A stretch of DNA of 13,574 nucleotides, from the NCBI GenBank assembly GCA_022758935.1, contig JAEMQG010000049.1, forward strand, positions 1 to 13,574. The letters run 5' to 3'. Made by a program: the position numbers and the translations under genes. The DNA comes from Candidatus Nitrosopumilus sp. GTDB taxonomy: Archaea > Thermoproteota > Nitrososphaeria > Nitrososphaerales > Nitrosopumilaceae. Below, one piece after another: positions 13,188 through 13,574 of the stretch. The notes under the pieces are model-generated. The model was not told where the DNA came from and made no database searches. It worked only from the letters and a program-made list of their open reading frames with translations. Every line of letters starts with the position of its first letter. Position 1 is the stretch's first letter.

Positions 13188-13574
13188 TTATTTGTTCAAT
13201 AGTTTTGCTTTTTCTTTTTGATCTTTTTGGTTCACTGTTATTTTCAATAGTTGTTTTTGTATGGCATCAATGTGAATTAATATGTCCACAAAAGCTCGAG
13301 TCTCTTCTTTCTTAAATGATTCTGACTCTTCTTCAATCTCTTTTGGTAATCTCACCATTCTTTGAAACCTTCTTTCTAAAAACTCTAGATACCTAAACTC
13401 CTCAAGATATTGCCTCAAAATAGTAATTATTCTCTTATTACTTGATGGGTTGTGTTTCTTTATTGAAATTGAAAAGAGATGTTTCTTGACTATGCAGTCA
13501 GACTGATCCTCTTGAAGCCACAAAATAAATGAGTTGCATAATCTGAATAATCGGGCATAATTTGCGTCTTGCTT
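13188..13574 (-). CDS. Unrecognised helical charged protein (5'-truncated by window edge)
   Basis: The minus-strand frame ends at TAA 13188-13190 and stays open to the right edge, giving 128 residues of C-terminal sequence. A TTG at 13523 is not the likely start, because the codons before it continue as protein-like sequence (KQDANYARLFRLCNSFIL). The visible part is strongly helical and charged: a leucine/arginine-rich segment (ITILRQYLEEFRYLEFLERRFQRM), an acidic stretch (KEIEEESESFKKEE) and a final amphipathic helix ending in a lysine-rich tail. There is no membrane helix or known motif. A coiled-coil or protein-binding role is inference only. Confidence 0.7.
   Translation of the reverse strand, partial: KQDANYARLFRLCNSFILWLQEDQSDCIVKKHLFSISIKKHNPSSNKRIITILRQYLEEFRYLEFLERRFQRMVRLPKEIEEESESFKKEETRAFVDILIHIDAIQKQLLKITVNQKDQKEKAKLLNK

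Overview
The window looks like a piece of an AT-rich, ammonia-oxidizing-type thaumarchaeal chromosome (Nitrososphaerota, Nitrosopumilus/Nitrosoarchaeum-like). Four things support this: an archaeal family-B DNA polymerase with a C-terminal PCNA-binding peptide; an ESCRT-III/CdvB-type division protein; a surface protein ending in a PEFG-type sorting signal, a tail known from Thaumarchaeota; and TATA elements about 25-30 nt upstream of start codons with no Shine-Dalgarno, as expected for leaderless archaeal transcripts. I recognise no rRNA, tRNA, insertion sequence, CRISPR array or phage gene.

Layout. 1-143 (+): C-terminal end of a gene made of a perfect 12-bp tandem repeat (Leu-Lys-Asp-Gln units). 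483-1040 (+): HTH-CBS regulator. 1198-5291 (-): four co-directional genes, in transcription order dCMP deaminase, DNA polymerase B, a SemiSWEET-like membrane protein and triosephosphate isomerase. The first three are separated by only 4-8 bp; the isomerase appears to have its own promoter. 5632-8419 (+): an ESCRT-III-like protein, then a tightly spaced pair made of a tubulin-like GTPase-fold protein and an unrecognised coiled-coil protein. 8636-9910 (+): an MFS transporter. 9998-10804 (-): a secreted, membrane-anchored Ig-like PEFG protein. 10997-11388 (-): what reads as a decayed zinc-finger gene inside a 950-bp gap. 11754-12677 (+): a short MscS-type channel. 13188 to the right edge (-): the C-terminal part of an unrecognised charged, helical protein.

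The part of most interest is 5632-8419. The protein at 6481-7869 resembles eukaryotic tubulin much more than FtsZ in its N-terminal glycine loop, its VDLDP and NWAEGK segments, its GGGTGSS loop, its conserved Asn residues and its length. This fits the 'artubulins' described in Nitrosoarchaeum. Its T7 catalytic loop is degenerate. It is followed 4 bp later by a small coiled-coil protein that I cannot assign, and preceded on the same strand by an ESCRT-III paralogue that lacks a C-terminal winged-helix region. Together they suggest a tubulin/ESCRT-III cytoskeletal or membrane-remodelling module with an uncharacterised partner; that functional link is inference from gene order.

The dCMP deaminase-PolB pair links supply of dUMP for dTMP synthesis to DNA polymerisation. 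The other genes are ordinary envelope, transport and central-metabolism functions.
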